A stretch of 15,727 bases of DNA from CAJXZP01 sp964195485 (GCA_964195485.1 CAXMPG010000016.1:1-15727), one strand, 5' to 3'; positions 7,835 through 15,629 are shown, counted from the stretch's first letter. Program-made: numbers and translations. The notes: generated by a model not told the origin, from the letters alone.

Positions 7835-10009
7835 ATGAATAAAGTAGTTTTTAGTTTACTCGCAGTTACTACCCTAATGAGTAGTTGCAGTGACTCAGGT
7901 AATACCGATGAGAAAATGAGTGAAACGACCAATGATTGGGCGCAGATAAAAGTAGAATACCCTATTACAGAAAAGCGTGATTCTATAATTAATTATTTTG
8001 GTACAGATGTGAATGATGCCTATGCATGGTTAGAAAACGATAACTCTGCGGAAACCGAAAAATGGGTAACTCAAGAGAATGAAGTAACCCAAGGTTATTT
8101 GAGCCAGATTCCTTTTCGCGAAAAAATTGAAGCGCGTTATACCAAACTTATCAATTATGAAAAAGTTGGTGCTCCACGTAAAGTGGGCGATTATTACTTC
8201 ATGAATAAGAATGATGGATTACAAGATCAAAGCGTAATTTATTATAAAAACGGAGAAGAGAGTGAATGGCAAGTTTTCATGGATCCGAATAAAATGAGCG
8301 ATGAAGGTACGGTAACCATAGGTTTAATGGGGGCTTCTAAAGATAATAAACTAATGAGTTATCGCTACTCAGAAGCGGGTTCTGATTGGGGTGAAATTCG
8401 TGTGCGTGATATCGCTTCAAACACCGATACCGAGGATGTGATTAAATGGGTAAAATTTTCTGGTGCAAGCTGGCTAAATGATGGTTTTTTCTATAGTGGA
8501 TTTGAAGCACCAACAGAAGGTGATGAACTGTCGGCAGAGAATAAGTTCCATACGGTGTATTACCATAAATTAGGAACTACACAAAGCGAAGATAAATTGG
8601 TTTACAGAGACAAAAGTGACCCTAATTTATACCATGGAGTTCAAGTGACAGAAGACGATAAGTATTTGGTGTTATACGTGTATCAAGGTACCGATAATGT
8701 AGATATTCACTTTAAATCAACGGCCGATTTAAATGCAGAATTTCTACCATTAATTACGGGATTTACGTCTAAAAGTGGTGTGGTTGATCATATCAACGGA
8801 AAGTTTTTAGTGCGTACAGATTTAGACGCACCGTTAAATAAATTAGTAGCGATTGATCCAGCGAATACAAATACAGAAAATTGGGAAGTTGTAATTCCAG
8901 AATCTGAAAATACTTTGTCATCGGTTTCTACCGGAGGTGGTAAAATGTTTGCGCAATACATGATAAACGCAACAACCAAAATTTTCGTAATGGACTATGA
9001 TGGGGCTAATAAAACGGAAATTGCATTACCAGGAACTGGCTCTGCAAGTAGTTTGGGTGGTAAAATGGACGAAACTAAATTGTTTTACTCGTTTACTTCT
9101 TTCCTATATCCGCCAACTATTTTTGAATACGATGTAGCAACAGGAATGTCTTCAGAATATTACAAACCAACAATTGATTTTGACCCATCGCAATATGTAG
9201 AGAAACAAGAATGGTTTACCAGTAAAGACGGAACAAAAGTGCCGGTATTTGTAGTGCATAAAAAAGGATTAAAAATGGATGGGCAAAACCCAACATTATT
9301 ATATGCCTATGGTGGATTCAATATTTCTTTAACGCCATCTTTTAGTACTTCAAGAATTGTGTTACTTGAAAACGGTGGTGTTTATGTAATGGCTAACCTT
9401 AGAGGTGGTGGTGAGTTTGGAGAAGACTGGCATCAAGCTGGAATGAAATTAAAGAAACAAAACGTGTTTGATGATTTTATAGGCGCTGCAGAATATTTAG
9501 TAGAACAGAAATATACAAGTCCTGAAAAACTAGCTATTCAAGGTGGTTCAAATGGCGGTTTATTAGTGGGTGCAGTAATGGCTCAAAGACCCGATTTATG
9601 TGCCGTAGCGTTTCCAGCAGTTGGGGTAATGGATATGTTGAAATATCACCAGTTTACCATTGGTTGGGGTTGGACTCCAGAATATGGTTCAAGTGATGAT
9701 AGTAAAGAAATGTTTGATTATTTATATGGGTATTCACCCTTGCATAACTTAAAAGAAGATGCTTCTTATCCAAGTACAATGGTAACTACAGCTGATCATG
9801 ACGATAGAGTAGTGCCGGCACATTCATTCAAGTTTGCAGCTAGATTACAAGCGGCTCATCAAGGAGAGAATCCAGTGCTTATTCGTATTGCAACTAACGC
9901 AGGACATGGAGCAGGGAAACCAATTTCAAAAATTATTGAAGAACAATCGGATATCTGGTCATTTATGTTTTTCAATATGGGGTATACGGAGTTGTATTCA
10001 GAAAAGTAA
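7835..10009 (+). CDS. Prolyl oligopeptidase family serine peptidase (S9A), predicted lipoprotein
   Basis: A serine peptidase that, by family, cleaves short peptides after proline. 724 residues is the usual size for S9A plus a lipoprotein leader. The N-terminus carries a type II signal peptide with the lipobox LMSSC, lipidated Cys18, so the enzyme is probably anchored to a membrane and faces the periplasm or exterior. A beta-propeller region covers roughly 100-450 and the alpha/beta-hydrolase domain roughly 455-724. The catalytic triad is complete: Ser572 in GGSNGGLL, Asp656 in ADHDDRVVP (with the substrate-binding Arg658) and His691 in NAGHGAG. It stands alone between its own likely promoter and a strong terminator. 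Nothing ties it to phenylacetate metabolism except adjacency. Its exact membrane side and substrate are unknown. Confidence 0.93.
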   Translation: MNKVVFSLLAVTTLMSSCSDSGNTDEKMSETTNDWAQIKVEYPITEKRDSIINYFGTDVNDAYAWLENDNSAETEKWVTQENEVTQGYLSQIPFREKIEARYTKLINYEKVGAPRKVGDYYFMNKNDGLQDQSVIYYKNGEESEWQVFMDPNKMSDEGTVTIGLMGASKDNKLMSYRYSEAGSDWGEIRVRDIASNTDTEDVIKWVKFSGASWLNDGFFYSGFEAPTEGDELSAENKFHTVYYHKLGTTQSEDKLVYRDKSDPNLYHGVQVTEDDKYLVLYVYQGTDNVDIHFKSTADLNAEFLPLITGFTSKSGVVDHINGKFLVRTDLDAPLNKLVAIDPANTNTENWEVVIPESENTLSSVSTGGGKMFAQYMINATTKIFVMDYDGANKTEIALPGTGSASSLGGKMDETKLFYSFTSFLYPPTIFEYDVATGMSSEYYKPTIDFDPSQYVEKQEWFTSKDGTKVPVFVVHKKGLKMDGQNPTLLYAYGGFNISLTPSFSTSRIVLLENGGVYVMANLRGGGEFGEDWHQAGMKLKKQNVFDDFIGAAEYLVEQKYTSPEKLAIQGGSNGGLLVGAVMAQRPDLCAVAFPAVGVMDMLKYHQFTIGWGWTPEYGSSDDSKEMFDYLYGYSPLHNLKEDASYPSTMVTTADHDDRVVPAHSFKFAARLQAAHQGENPVLIRIATNAGHGAGKPISKIIEEQSDIWSFMFFNMGYTELYSEK

Positions 10010-10028
10010 GAAAGGGTAACAATTAATC

Positions 10029-10061
10029 AGAGGATGTATTTTTATGCATCCTCTTTTTTTT
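10029..10061 (+). terminator. Rho-independent terminator of the prolyl oligopeptidase gene
   Basis: An 11-bp stem (arms 10029-10039 and 10044-10054, one G-U pair) with a TTTT loop is followed by an uninterrupted run of T to 10061. It starts 19 bases after the peptidase stop codon. The T run lies only on the plus-strand side, so it serves the peptidase gene and not the convergent dehydrogenase gene. Confidence 0.9.
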
Positions 10062-10062
10062 G

Positions 10063-10821
10063 CTATTTTCTTACCACTGTAACCGCATTAGCTTGCGCGG
10101 TAGGAAGAATCAAAACATCGGCAATATTTACATGAGCTGGGCGCGAAGCACAAAACCAAATAGTTTCTGCAACATCATTAGCCGTTAAAGGATCAAATCC
10201 TACATAAACTTGATCAGCTTTGTTTTCATCTCCATACAATCTAACCAGAGAGAATTCTGTCTCTACCATTCCCGGAGCAATATTGGTCACTTTAATTCCG
10301 TGTTTCACTAAATCAATTCTCATCGCTTGAGAGAGCGCATCAACGGCATGCTTAGAGGCGCAATAAACATTTCCGTTCGGGTAAACTTCCTTTCCTGCAA
10401 TAGAACCAATATTTACAATGTGTCCAGCTTCTTGGTTTTTCAACCACGGAATCACTGTTTTACTGACATTCAATAAGCCTTTTACATTTGTGTCAATCAT
10501 TCGGTCCCAGTCCTCAAAACTACCTTCGTCAATAGGTGATACGCCAACAGCTAAACCAGCATTATTAATAAGGATGTCAATATTCTTCTTGGTATCAGGT
10601 AGGCTGTTTAAAGATGCAATGGTCTCTTCTCGGTTCCTCACATCAAAACATAATGTGGTTACGTGTACGGGATATGAACTTTCAATATGCTTTTTTACTT
10701 CCTCTAATTTCTCAGAACGCCTTCCAGTAATTATTAAATCATACTGATTTGCCGCGAAAATTTGTGCGCACGCAGCGCCAATTCCTGAAGTCGCACCGGT
10801 TATTAATGCTGATTTTTTCAT
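10063..10821 (-). CDS. Short-chain dehydrogenase/reductase, YdfG-like NADP-dependent 3-hydroxy acid dehydrogenase
   Basis: A classical short-chain dehydrogenase of 252 residues. It shows the nucleotide-binding motif TGATSGIG at 8-15, a TGRR at 32-35 whose Arg pair favours NADP, NNAG at 86-89, Asn112, and the catalytic Ser140, Tyr153 and Lys157 (YCASK). The overall pattern, including the ASRPAHVNI segment near 225-233 and the C-terminal VVRK, resembles E. coli YdfG, which oxidises serine and 3-hydroxy acids and reduces malonic semialdehyde. That similarity is from memory and the substrate here is not proven. It lies 71 bp downstream of the outer-membrane protein gene on the same strand, so the two may share a transcript. 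Its stop lies just past the T run of the convergent terminator. Confidence 0.9.
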   Translation of the reverse strand: MKKSALITGATSGIGAACAQIFAANQYDLIITGRRSEKLEEVKKHIESSYPVHVTTLCFDVRNREETIASLNSLPDTKKNIDILINNAGLAVGVSPIDEGSFEDWDRMIDTNVKGLLNVSKTVIPWLKNQEAGHIVNIGSIAGKEVYPNGNVYCASKHAVDALSQAMRIDLVKHGIKVTNIAPGMVETEFSLVRLYGDENKADQVYVGFDPLTANDVAETIWFCASRPAHVNIADVLILPTAQANAVTVVRK

Positions 10822-10892
10822 TAAATATTTTTATTTCAGTTCACTATTGTTTTTTTCGTCATCTTTACCCTAACTTTTGACGAAGGATATGA

Positions 10893-11468
10893 TTACAACC
10901 CAACACCAAAACTCATTCGTATTACGGGTTCGTCATAGATTGGGTACAGTGGGTCAGGGGTGAGATTCCAAAGAACATAAACTCCGGCAAAACCTTTCTC
11001 TCCAAGAGGTACGCCATAGCCACCACCAACAAGTAAGCTGTTTATCCATCTGCCACCATCGTTGTAATAATATTCTCCGTATAACATTTCGTATTCTGCG
11101 TGAGCAAATAGACCTTTAAATATATTGAATCTAGCAAATGGGGTTACGCCATAAGTGCTGGTAGTGTAATTGACACCTGGTCTATTATCACTAAAATACC
11201 GATAAGTTAATATGGTTCCCAGCATAAATTTATCGGTTACCTTATACCCAATTAATGGTGTCAAACCAATTACAGTAATTTCACCAAACCTTAAATCTAA
11301 GCCTCCTCCTACATTTATTCTTTCAGAAAGTGGAGGCGCTTGAGCTTTTGATTTCTGGCCTTTATATTCGCTACTGCTAGAAGAACTATCCGATGCAGTT
11401 TCAAATTGCGCACTTAAATTAAAGCTAGTCAAAAGAACGAAAATGAATAATAAAGTTGATGTTTTCAT
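10893..11468 (-). CDS. Small secreted outer-membrane beta-barrel-like protein
   Basis: 191 residues with a signal peptide (MKTSTLLFIFVLLTSF..., cut near LSA|Q at residue 20). A short Ser-rich and charged linker (about 25-45, six consecutive Ser) is followed by amphipathic strands from about 50 to the end: RINVGGGLDLRFG, then TPLIGYKVTDKFMLG, then Gly-rich aromatic turns. The pattern (a G-G-x-L-x-L-x-F-G strand, then P-L-I-G-Y-K-V-T) is common among small Bacteroidota outer-membrane barrels of unknown function. The predicted location is therefore the outer membrane. It is divergent from paaG across 118 bp. I recognise no specific function. Confidence 0.8.
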   Translation of the reverse strand: MKTSTLLFIFVLLTSFNLSAQFETASDSSSSSSEYKGQKSKAQAPPLSERINVGGGLDLRFGEITVIGLTPLIGYKVTDKFMLGTILTYRYFSDNRPGVNYTTSTYGVTPFARFNIFKGLFAHAEYEMLYGEYYYNDGGRWINSLLVGGGYGVPLGEKGFAGVYVLWNLTPDPLYPIYDEPVIRMSFGVGL

Positions 11469-11500
11469 GAAATGAATTGTTTGCTGCTAAATTACTGAAA

Positions 11501-11549
11501 TATTCCCTTCTTTTGAAACAATAATATTTGCTTTAAATTGTATTCCCTT
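11501..11549 (+). promoter_or_regulatory. Pair of 9-bp direct repeats upstream of paaG
   Basis: TATTCCCTT occurs at 11501-11509 and again at 11541-11549, exactly 40 bp apart (about four helical turns, so on one face of the DNA). Both lie between paaG and its divergent neighbour. They could be operator half-sites. No convincing TAnnTTTG/TTG promoter is seen; TACTTTCG at 11565-11572 is the nearest match to a -7 box for paaG. Confidence 0.3.
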
Positions 11550-11586
11550 GCAATTTGGAATAATTACTTTCGCTAAAACTATTTTT

Positions 11587-12366
11587 ATGAGTGAATTCAT
11601 CCAATTTAATATGGAGAGCGGTGTCGGAGTAATCCGATTAAACAGAGCAGATAAGTATAATTCTTTTGTACGAGAAATGGCCTTAGAGTTACAAAGCTGT
11701 CTTAAGCAATGTGAAGAGAATGAGGCTATACGTGCGGTTTACCTTACTGGAAATGGTAAAGCATTTTGTGCCGGTCAAGATTTGGCAGAGGCTATTGACC
11801 CTGAAGGACCAGAATTAAGTAAAATTGTATCGGAACATTACAATCCGATTATTGAGTTAATTAGAAATTTGAACCTTCCGGTAGTTTGCGGAGTAAACGG
11901 AGTAGCTGCTGGAGCAGGTGCAAATATTGCTTTAGCGTGTGATATCACTTTTGCGGCAAAATCGGCTTCTTTTATTCAAGCTTTTAGTAAAATCGGATTA
12001 ATTCCTGATTCTGGAGGGACGTTCTTTTTGCCAAGAATTATCGGAATGCAAAAAGCAACCGCTTTAATGATGCTTGGGGATAAAGTCTCCGCTACAGAAG
12101 CAGTGGGTATGGGAATGATTTATAAAGCAGTCGAAGACGAACAACTAGAAACGGAAGCGTTTAATACCGCTAAAAAATTAGCCAAAATGCCAACCTTTGG
12201 ATTGGCTTTAACTAAACAAGCATTAAATAGTTCTTTTACCAATGATTTAACCGAACAGTTAAAGGTAGAAGATGACTTACAATCCTTAGCTGGAAGAAGT
12301 GATGACTATCAAGAAGGGGTAAACGCTTTCTTAGAGAAAAGAAAACCTGAATTTACAGGTAAATAG
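11587..12366 (+). CDS. paaG: Ring-1,2-epoxyphenylacetyl-CoA isomerase (oxepin-CoA forming) PaaG
   Basis: PaaG rearranges the phenylacetyl-CoA epoxide to oxepin-CoA and can also shift the double bond later in the pathway. From ATG 11587 the protein has 259 residues, close to E. coli PaaG (262). A TTG 39 bases upstream is in frame but gives an unnatural extension. Motifs: oxyanion-hole loop AFCAGQDL (59-66), GVAAGAGANIALACD (105-119), and SASFIQAFSKIGLIPDSGG (126-144). The hydratase Glu pair is absent, as Ala/Asn and Ala occupy those positions. Asp141 in PDSGG matches the catalytic Asp described for PaaG enzymes. This combination is diagnostic for PaaG rather than a hydratase. It is followed 55 bp later by paaH on the same strand, forming an operon. 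Confidence 0.93.
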   Translation: MSEFIQFNMESGVGVIRLNRADKYNSFVREMALELQSCLKQCEENEAIRAVYLTGNGKAFCAGQDLAEAIDPEGPELSKIVSEHYNPIIELIRNLNLPVVCGVNGVAAGAGANIALACDITFAAKSASFIQAFSKIGLIPDSGGTFFLPRIIGMQKATALMMLGDKVSATEAVGMGMIYKAVEDEQLETEAFNTAKKLAKMPTFGLALTKQALNSSFTNDLTEQLKVEDDLQSLAGRSDDYQEGVNAFLEKRKPEFTGK

Positions 12367-12421
12367 ATAGAATACCCATTCGAATTAGAAAAGCATAAGA
12401 TTAAATAAACACATTAGGTAA

Positions 12422-13591
12422 ATGGAATTGAATAAAAATAGTAGAATCGGAATTATTGGAGCTGGAGCAATGGGTTCTGGAATTGCTCAAGTTGCGGCAA
12501 CAGCAGGGCATGAGGTGCGTTTATTTGATTTGAATGAAAAGTCGTTACAGTTATCTAAAGAAAAACTAGCTAAAGTAATGGCTCGCCTTGTCGAAAAAGG
12601 GAGAGTTTCAGCGGACGAATCTTCGGCTATTCAGCAAAGAATTAAATATACGGAAGGCTTAAGTCATTTTACAGAATGCGATTTAGTCATAGAAGCTATT
12701 GTAGAAAAATTGAGCGTGAAAAGAGAGCTTTTTGCGCAATTAGAGAAAGTAATGCGCAGTGAAGCGGTGTTGGCAACAAATACTTCTTCTTTATCAATTG
12801 CTTCTATTGGTGGTGATTTAGAGAACCCAGAAAGGCTAATTGGAATTCATTTCTTTAATCCTGCGCCATTAATGCCATTAGTAGAGGTGGTGCCGTCTTT
12901 AGTGACTAACTCAGATGTTTCAAGCCAAGTATTTAATCTGGTTGCTTCTTGGGGAAAGAAAGTAGTGTATACGAAAGATACTCCAGGTTTTATCGTTAAC
13001 CGTATTGCACGCCCATTTTATAGTGAGGCTATAAAAATGTTGGAAGAAGGCTTTGCAGACGTGGCTACTATCGACTGGGCTATGAAGCATGTTGGAGGAT
13101 TCCGTATGGGGCCTTTCGAGTTAATGGATTTAATCGGACATGATGTGAACTTCGTAGTAACCGAAACCGTTTGGACAGAAATGTTCTTTGATCCACGTTA
13201 CAAGCCTTCTATTACTCAAAAAAGATTGAAAGAAGCAAACAGACTAGGTAGAAAATCTGGAGCGGGATTTTATGATTATTCTGAAAACGCAATTAAACCA
13301 GTCCCCAATACGGATGAGGTAATTGGTAACCAAATTTTCGAGCGAATAATCTATATGTTAATCAATGAAGCAATTGATGCCTTGTTCTTGCAAATTGCGA
13401 CAAAAGAAGATATTGAAACAGCTATGACCAAGGGAGTGAACTATCCTAAAGGATTAATCTCTTGGGGGACTCAATTAGGTTTTGATAAGGTCTTGAATGG
13501 TTTAAACGAAATGTGTGAACGTTACGGAGATGATCGCTACAGACCTAGTGTATTATTAAAGGATGTTGTTTTAAATAAGAAAGAGATTTAA
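12422..13591 (+). CDS. paaH: 3-hydroxyacyl-CoA dehydrogenase, PaaH type (3-hydroxyadipyl-CoA dehydrogenase)
   Basis: By family and context it oxidises 3-hydroxyadipyl-CoA to 3-oxoadipyl-CoA with NAD. The Rossmann motif GAGAMGSG is at 13-20, followed by the acidic end of the second strand (LFD, 34-36). The catalytic pair is His143 (in IHFFNP) and Glu155, with Asn193 in PGFIVNR. The first 3HCDH domain ends near 285 (GRKSGAGFYDY) and a partial second 3HCDH domain fills 300-385. At 389 residues it is shorter than E. coli PaaH (about 475) but longer than single-domain enzymes (about 280); the reading frame is intact, so this looks like a natural intermediate form. The final codons form one arm of a palindrome shared with the convergent gene. 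A butyryl-type 3-hydroxyacyl-CoA substrate cannot be excluded. Confidence 0.9.
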   Translation: MELNKNSRIGIIGAGAMGSGIAQVAATAGHEVRLFDLNEKSLQLSKEKLAKVMARLVEKGRVSADESSAIQQRIKYTEGLSHFTECDLVIEAIVEKLSVKRELFAQLEKVMRSEAVLATNTSSLSIASIGGDLENPERLIGIHFFNPAPLMPLVEVVPSLVTNSDVSSQVFNLVASWGKKVVYTKDTPGFIVNRIARPFYSEAIKMLEEGFADVATIDWAMKHVGGFRMGPFELMDLIGHDVNFVVTETVWTEMFFDPRYKPSITQKRLKEANRLGRKSGAGFYDYSENAIKPVPNTDEVIGNQIFERIIYMLINEAIDALFLQIATKEDIETAMTKGVNYPKGLISWGTQLGFDKVLNGLNEMCERYGDDRYRPSVLLKDVVLNKKEI

Positions 13592-13605
13592 GTTATCTCT
13601 TTCTT
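13577..13605. terminator. Palindrome spanning both stop codons of convergent genes, possible bidirectional terminator
   Basis: Perfect 11-bp arms AAGAAAGAGAT (13577-13587) and its complement (13595-13605) surround a 7-base loop that contains the stop codon of each gene almost entirely. The arms encode the last residues of PaaH (KKE) and the basic tail RRKR of the facing protein. There is no strong T run on either side, so termination efficiency is uncertain. Confidence 0.45.
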
Positions 13606-15026
13606 CTTGGAGTCCTAGCGCCAGGTGCGCTACAATCACTAAAATGCCAATCGTATTCTCCTAAGCCACGTTTCTTGCATGGTTTGTTGATGTAGATTGG
13701 GATTTTGAGGTGTGCGTAAAAATCTAAACGATAAATATCCGTATTTATTAAGAATGGAAATATGTTGTCTGTTCCAATAGATAAAAACCAAAAACGAACA
13801 GCCATACCAAGTCCTGGCTTCCAAATGGAATTTATGCTTAATGGAGCCGAAATTCCAAATCGTTTTCCTTCAAATCTAGGGGTTACAGCTAGCATGCTTA
13901 TTCGCTCAGCACCAAAAGAGTTTTTTAACGGAACTCCATAAAGCAAAGTTGAATTCACATAAATTCCTTGACCAAAATTGTAGTCAAACTGTAAGGAGAA
14001 TGATAAGGGTAGTTTAGCGTTATAGGTAGATTTAGATTCTGTTACTCCTGAACCTAAAACATTGTCCAAATTTTCAATAATCGCACTAATTTCATTTGTT
14101 CTAGCGTCTGCATAATTATTCCATTCTCCATTTGCGTTTTGTACTTCACGGGCATAGGACCCTTTAAATTTTATGGCCCCAATATCCAATACAGAAAAAC
14201 CCAAACGGTAAACGTAATCCACGTGCTTACATCCACTTTGAGGCGAGTGGGGTTTGTAATACCTAGAAGGAGCGGTCTTTTTCTCTAACGTGAATCCTAT
14301 GTCAGCACCATATCCTACACCTGGGTGAAATCCGATGTCAGAACCACCGTAAGAACCCGTAAAGTTATTCACATAGGCGTTAGTGGAATCTTGCATTTCA
14401 TAGTTAAATTCATCTACTAAGAAGTCTATTCCTCCTATACCTAGCATGGATTTTAGGTTTACGCCCACATTTATTAGAATATTACCCTTTTGATGCGCAA
14501 TCATTCCGCCATTAAGCCCAAACTCCAAGAAACTCATTGCTTTTGCTCTATAATCACCCCCGCTTAATGGGGTGTTGTAATATTCAGGAATGTTTAACCC
14601 GTAGATTAACCCTCGTGCAAATTCCTTTTGTACGTTTCTACCAATGGCATAATTTCTTAAAGCCGTGCTCACCCCAATAGAGAACTTACCTATACTAGCG
14701 TTTATGGCTGGACCAATAATCATGGCTTCAATTTGTCCATCTACTTCTTCAATGCTTAAATCCTGTGAAAGTTGGGAAGGAAACTTACCTCTTAGTGGTG
14801 CGAACTCATCAGCGGCTACATAAGCTGCGTTACTTGCGCCAAAAATGTATATACCTGCTACGCTAATATCAAGCCAAGGTAAAGGGTCAACAGCTAAAGC
14901 AGGGTTAATACGAATCCCTTCAGTAACGTTTACGTTATCATGCGCTATTCCCATTTGAAGTTGAGAATATCCAGTTTCGTGGTAGATAATAAAAATAAGA
15001 ACTACGAGTAGTTTCAAATATTTCAT
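13593..15026 (-). CDS. DUF5723-like outer-membrane beta-barrel protein
   Basis: 477 residues with a signal peptide (MKYLKLLVVLIFIIY..., cut near YSQ at 22). The mature N-terminus (RINPALAVDPLPWLDISVAG) resembles the start of Bacteroidota barrels in which an N-P-A motif precedes the first strand. The rest alternates amphipathic strands with Gly/Asn turns. A Cys-Lys segment precedes YRLGFSVLDIGAIKFKG at about 274-290, a pattern I associate with DUF5723. Family assignment is therefore moderate. The C-terminus is unusual: two Cys-containing segments and a strongly basic RRKR end, instead of an aromatic last strand, so a short tail probably follows the barrel. It stands alone, convergent with paaH at a 1-base gap. 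TAAATTTG on the minus strand 20 bases upstream is its likely promoter box. Confidence 0.75.
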   Translation of the reverse strand: MKYLKLLVVLIFIIYHETGYSQLQMGIAHDNVNVTEGIRINPALAVDPLPWLDISVAGIYIFGASNAAYVAADEFAPLRGKFPSQLSQDLSIEEVDGQIEAMIIGPAINASIGKFSIGVSTALRNYAIGRNVQKEFARGLIYGLNIPEYYNTPLSGGDYRAKAMSFLEFGLNGGMIAHQKGNILINVGVNLKSMLGIGGIDFLVDEFNYEMQDSTNAYVNNFTGSYGGSDIGFHPGVGYGADIGFTLEKKTAPSRYYKPHSPQSGCKHVDYVYRLGFSVLDIGAIKFKGSYAREVQNANGEWNNYADARTNEISAIIENLDNVLGSGVTESKSTYNAKLPLSFSLQFDYNFGQGIYVNSTLLYGVPLKNSFGAERISMLAVTPRFEGKRFGISAPLSINSIWKPGLGMAVRFWFLSIGTDNIFPFLINTDIYRLDFYAHLKIPIYINKPCKKRGLGEYDWHFSDCSAPGARTPRRKR

Positions 15027-15045
15027 AGTTGGGGAGAATAGTATA

Positions 15046-15053
15046 CAAATTTA
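15046..15053 (-). promoter_or_regulatory. Candidate -7 promoter box for the DUF5723-like gene
   Basis: On the minus strand this reads TAAATTTG, a full match to TAnnTTTG, and lies 19 bases upstream of the ATG at 15026. That would leave a very short leader, as for the peptidase gene. No clear TTG appears at the -33 distance. Confidence 0.4.
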
Positions 15054-15149
15054 CAGTCAATTTACCGGCTGCACTTAAAGTAAACGGTCAAATGCTGTTA
15101 AATTTCTTCTAAGCATTGTTAATAATAGGTTTTTATATTTTTGGGCAAT

Positions 15150-15185
15150 ACCCTATTCTCCCTAAAAACAATGGGAGAATAGGGT
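15150..15185. repeat. Perfect 13-bp inverted repeat (hairpin), possible part of a dispersed element
   Basis: Arms ACCCTATTCTCCC (15150-15162) and GGGAGAATAGGGT (15173-15185) are exact complements around a 10-base A-rich loop. No T run follows on either strand, so it is not an ordinary intrinsic terminator. It lies beside the GGGCTATCCGC...AAGCGCTTCTATCCC motif pair, which may mark the borders of a repeat. Confidence 0.6.
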
Positions 15186-15501
15186 CGGGCTATCCGCACT
15201 CGCTCTTTTAAAACGGCTATATAACTGATGTACATGGGTTTGTTGCTTAATGGAGCTTTACAGGTGTATTTAGTCCCCATAAATTTAAAAGGAGCTCAAA
15301 CAAGCGCTTCTATCCCTTTTGCAAATAATTAAAAAACATACTTTCCCCTATATATAAAGGTCTAAATGTTTTTACGTGCGAAGGGGTGGTTCAATGGATA
15401 ATTAATGATGGTTAAAGTGAAAAAGAATGGTGCTGTATGTAACGATAGATGTGGGAGTTAAGAAGAATGATGAAATTAGTTTTAAAAAAGGGGAAAAAAG
15501 G

Positions 15502-15534
15502 TTGCGATTTAGAAGGATGAAGAAACTACCTTTG
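15502..15534 (+). promoter_or_regulatory. Presumed rrn promoter P1
   Basis: TACCTTTG (15527-15534) matches the Bacteroidota -7 box TAnnTTTG. TTG at 15502-15504 could be the -33 element, at a slightly long spacing of 22. The -7 box begins the first copy of a 31-bp repeat. The upstream region is A/G-rich. Confidence 0.6.
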
Positions 15535-15557
15535 CCGCCCCTTACGAGGGAAACGAA
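15527..15557 (+). repeat. 31-bp direct repeat, copy 1
   Basis: Begins TACCTTTGCCGCCCC and ends GAGGGAAACGAA; identical in all 31 positions to the copy at 15652-15682, 125 bp away. It contains the -7 box and about 23 bases downstream, most of which would be transcribed. CCCT-TACG-AGGG inside it can form a small hairpin with a UACG loop. Confidence 0.95.
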
Positions 15558-15629
15558 TTTTGAAAGTAGAGGTAATAACGATAGCGAAAAGAGGTCAAAA
15601 AAATAAATGAAAGTTTATTTCAAAAAGGC

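Larger units (their letters stand above)
15027..15501. other. Non-coding region before the presumed rRNA promoters
   Basis: About 475 bases without a credible gene. Besides the -7 box at its left end and the inverted repeat at 15150-15185, it holds a stretch (15186-15320) with short GC-richer motifs: GGGCTATCCGC at 15187-15197, CTCGCTC near 15199-15205, GGAGCTC near 15291 and AAGCGCTTCTATCCC at 15302-15316. The remainder is AT-rich with no tRNA fold that I can find. The longest ATG frame inspected is 17 codons (from 15408), too short to support. Confidence 0.6.

Noticed and set aside
10855..10884. Inverted repeat TTCGTCA...TGACGAA between the barrel and SDR genes
   Set aside because: Only 7 bp with a 16-base loop and followed by A rather than T on the relevant strand, so not a terminator; an operator role has no other support.
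11548..11586. Upstream TTG start extending PaaG by 13 residues
   Set aside because: The family N-terminus begins at the ATG at 11587 and the extension runs through the likely promoter region.
15150..15185. Inverted repeat considered as an intrinsic terminator
   Set aside because: No T run follows on either strand and no gene ends close by on the correct side.
15408..15461. 17-codon ATG frame in the right-hand non-coding region
   Set aside because: Too short, no conserved features or start signal, and just upstream of presumed rRNA promoters.
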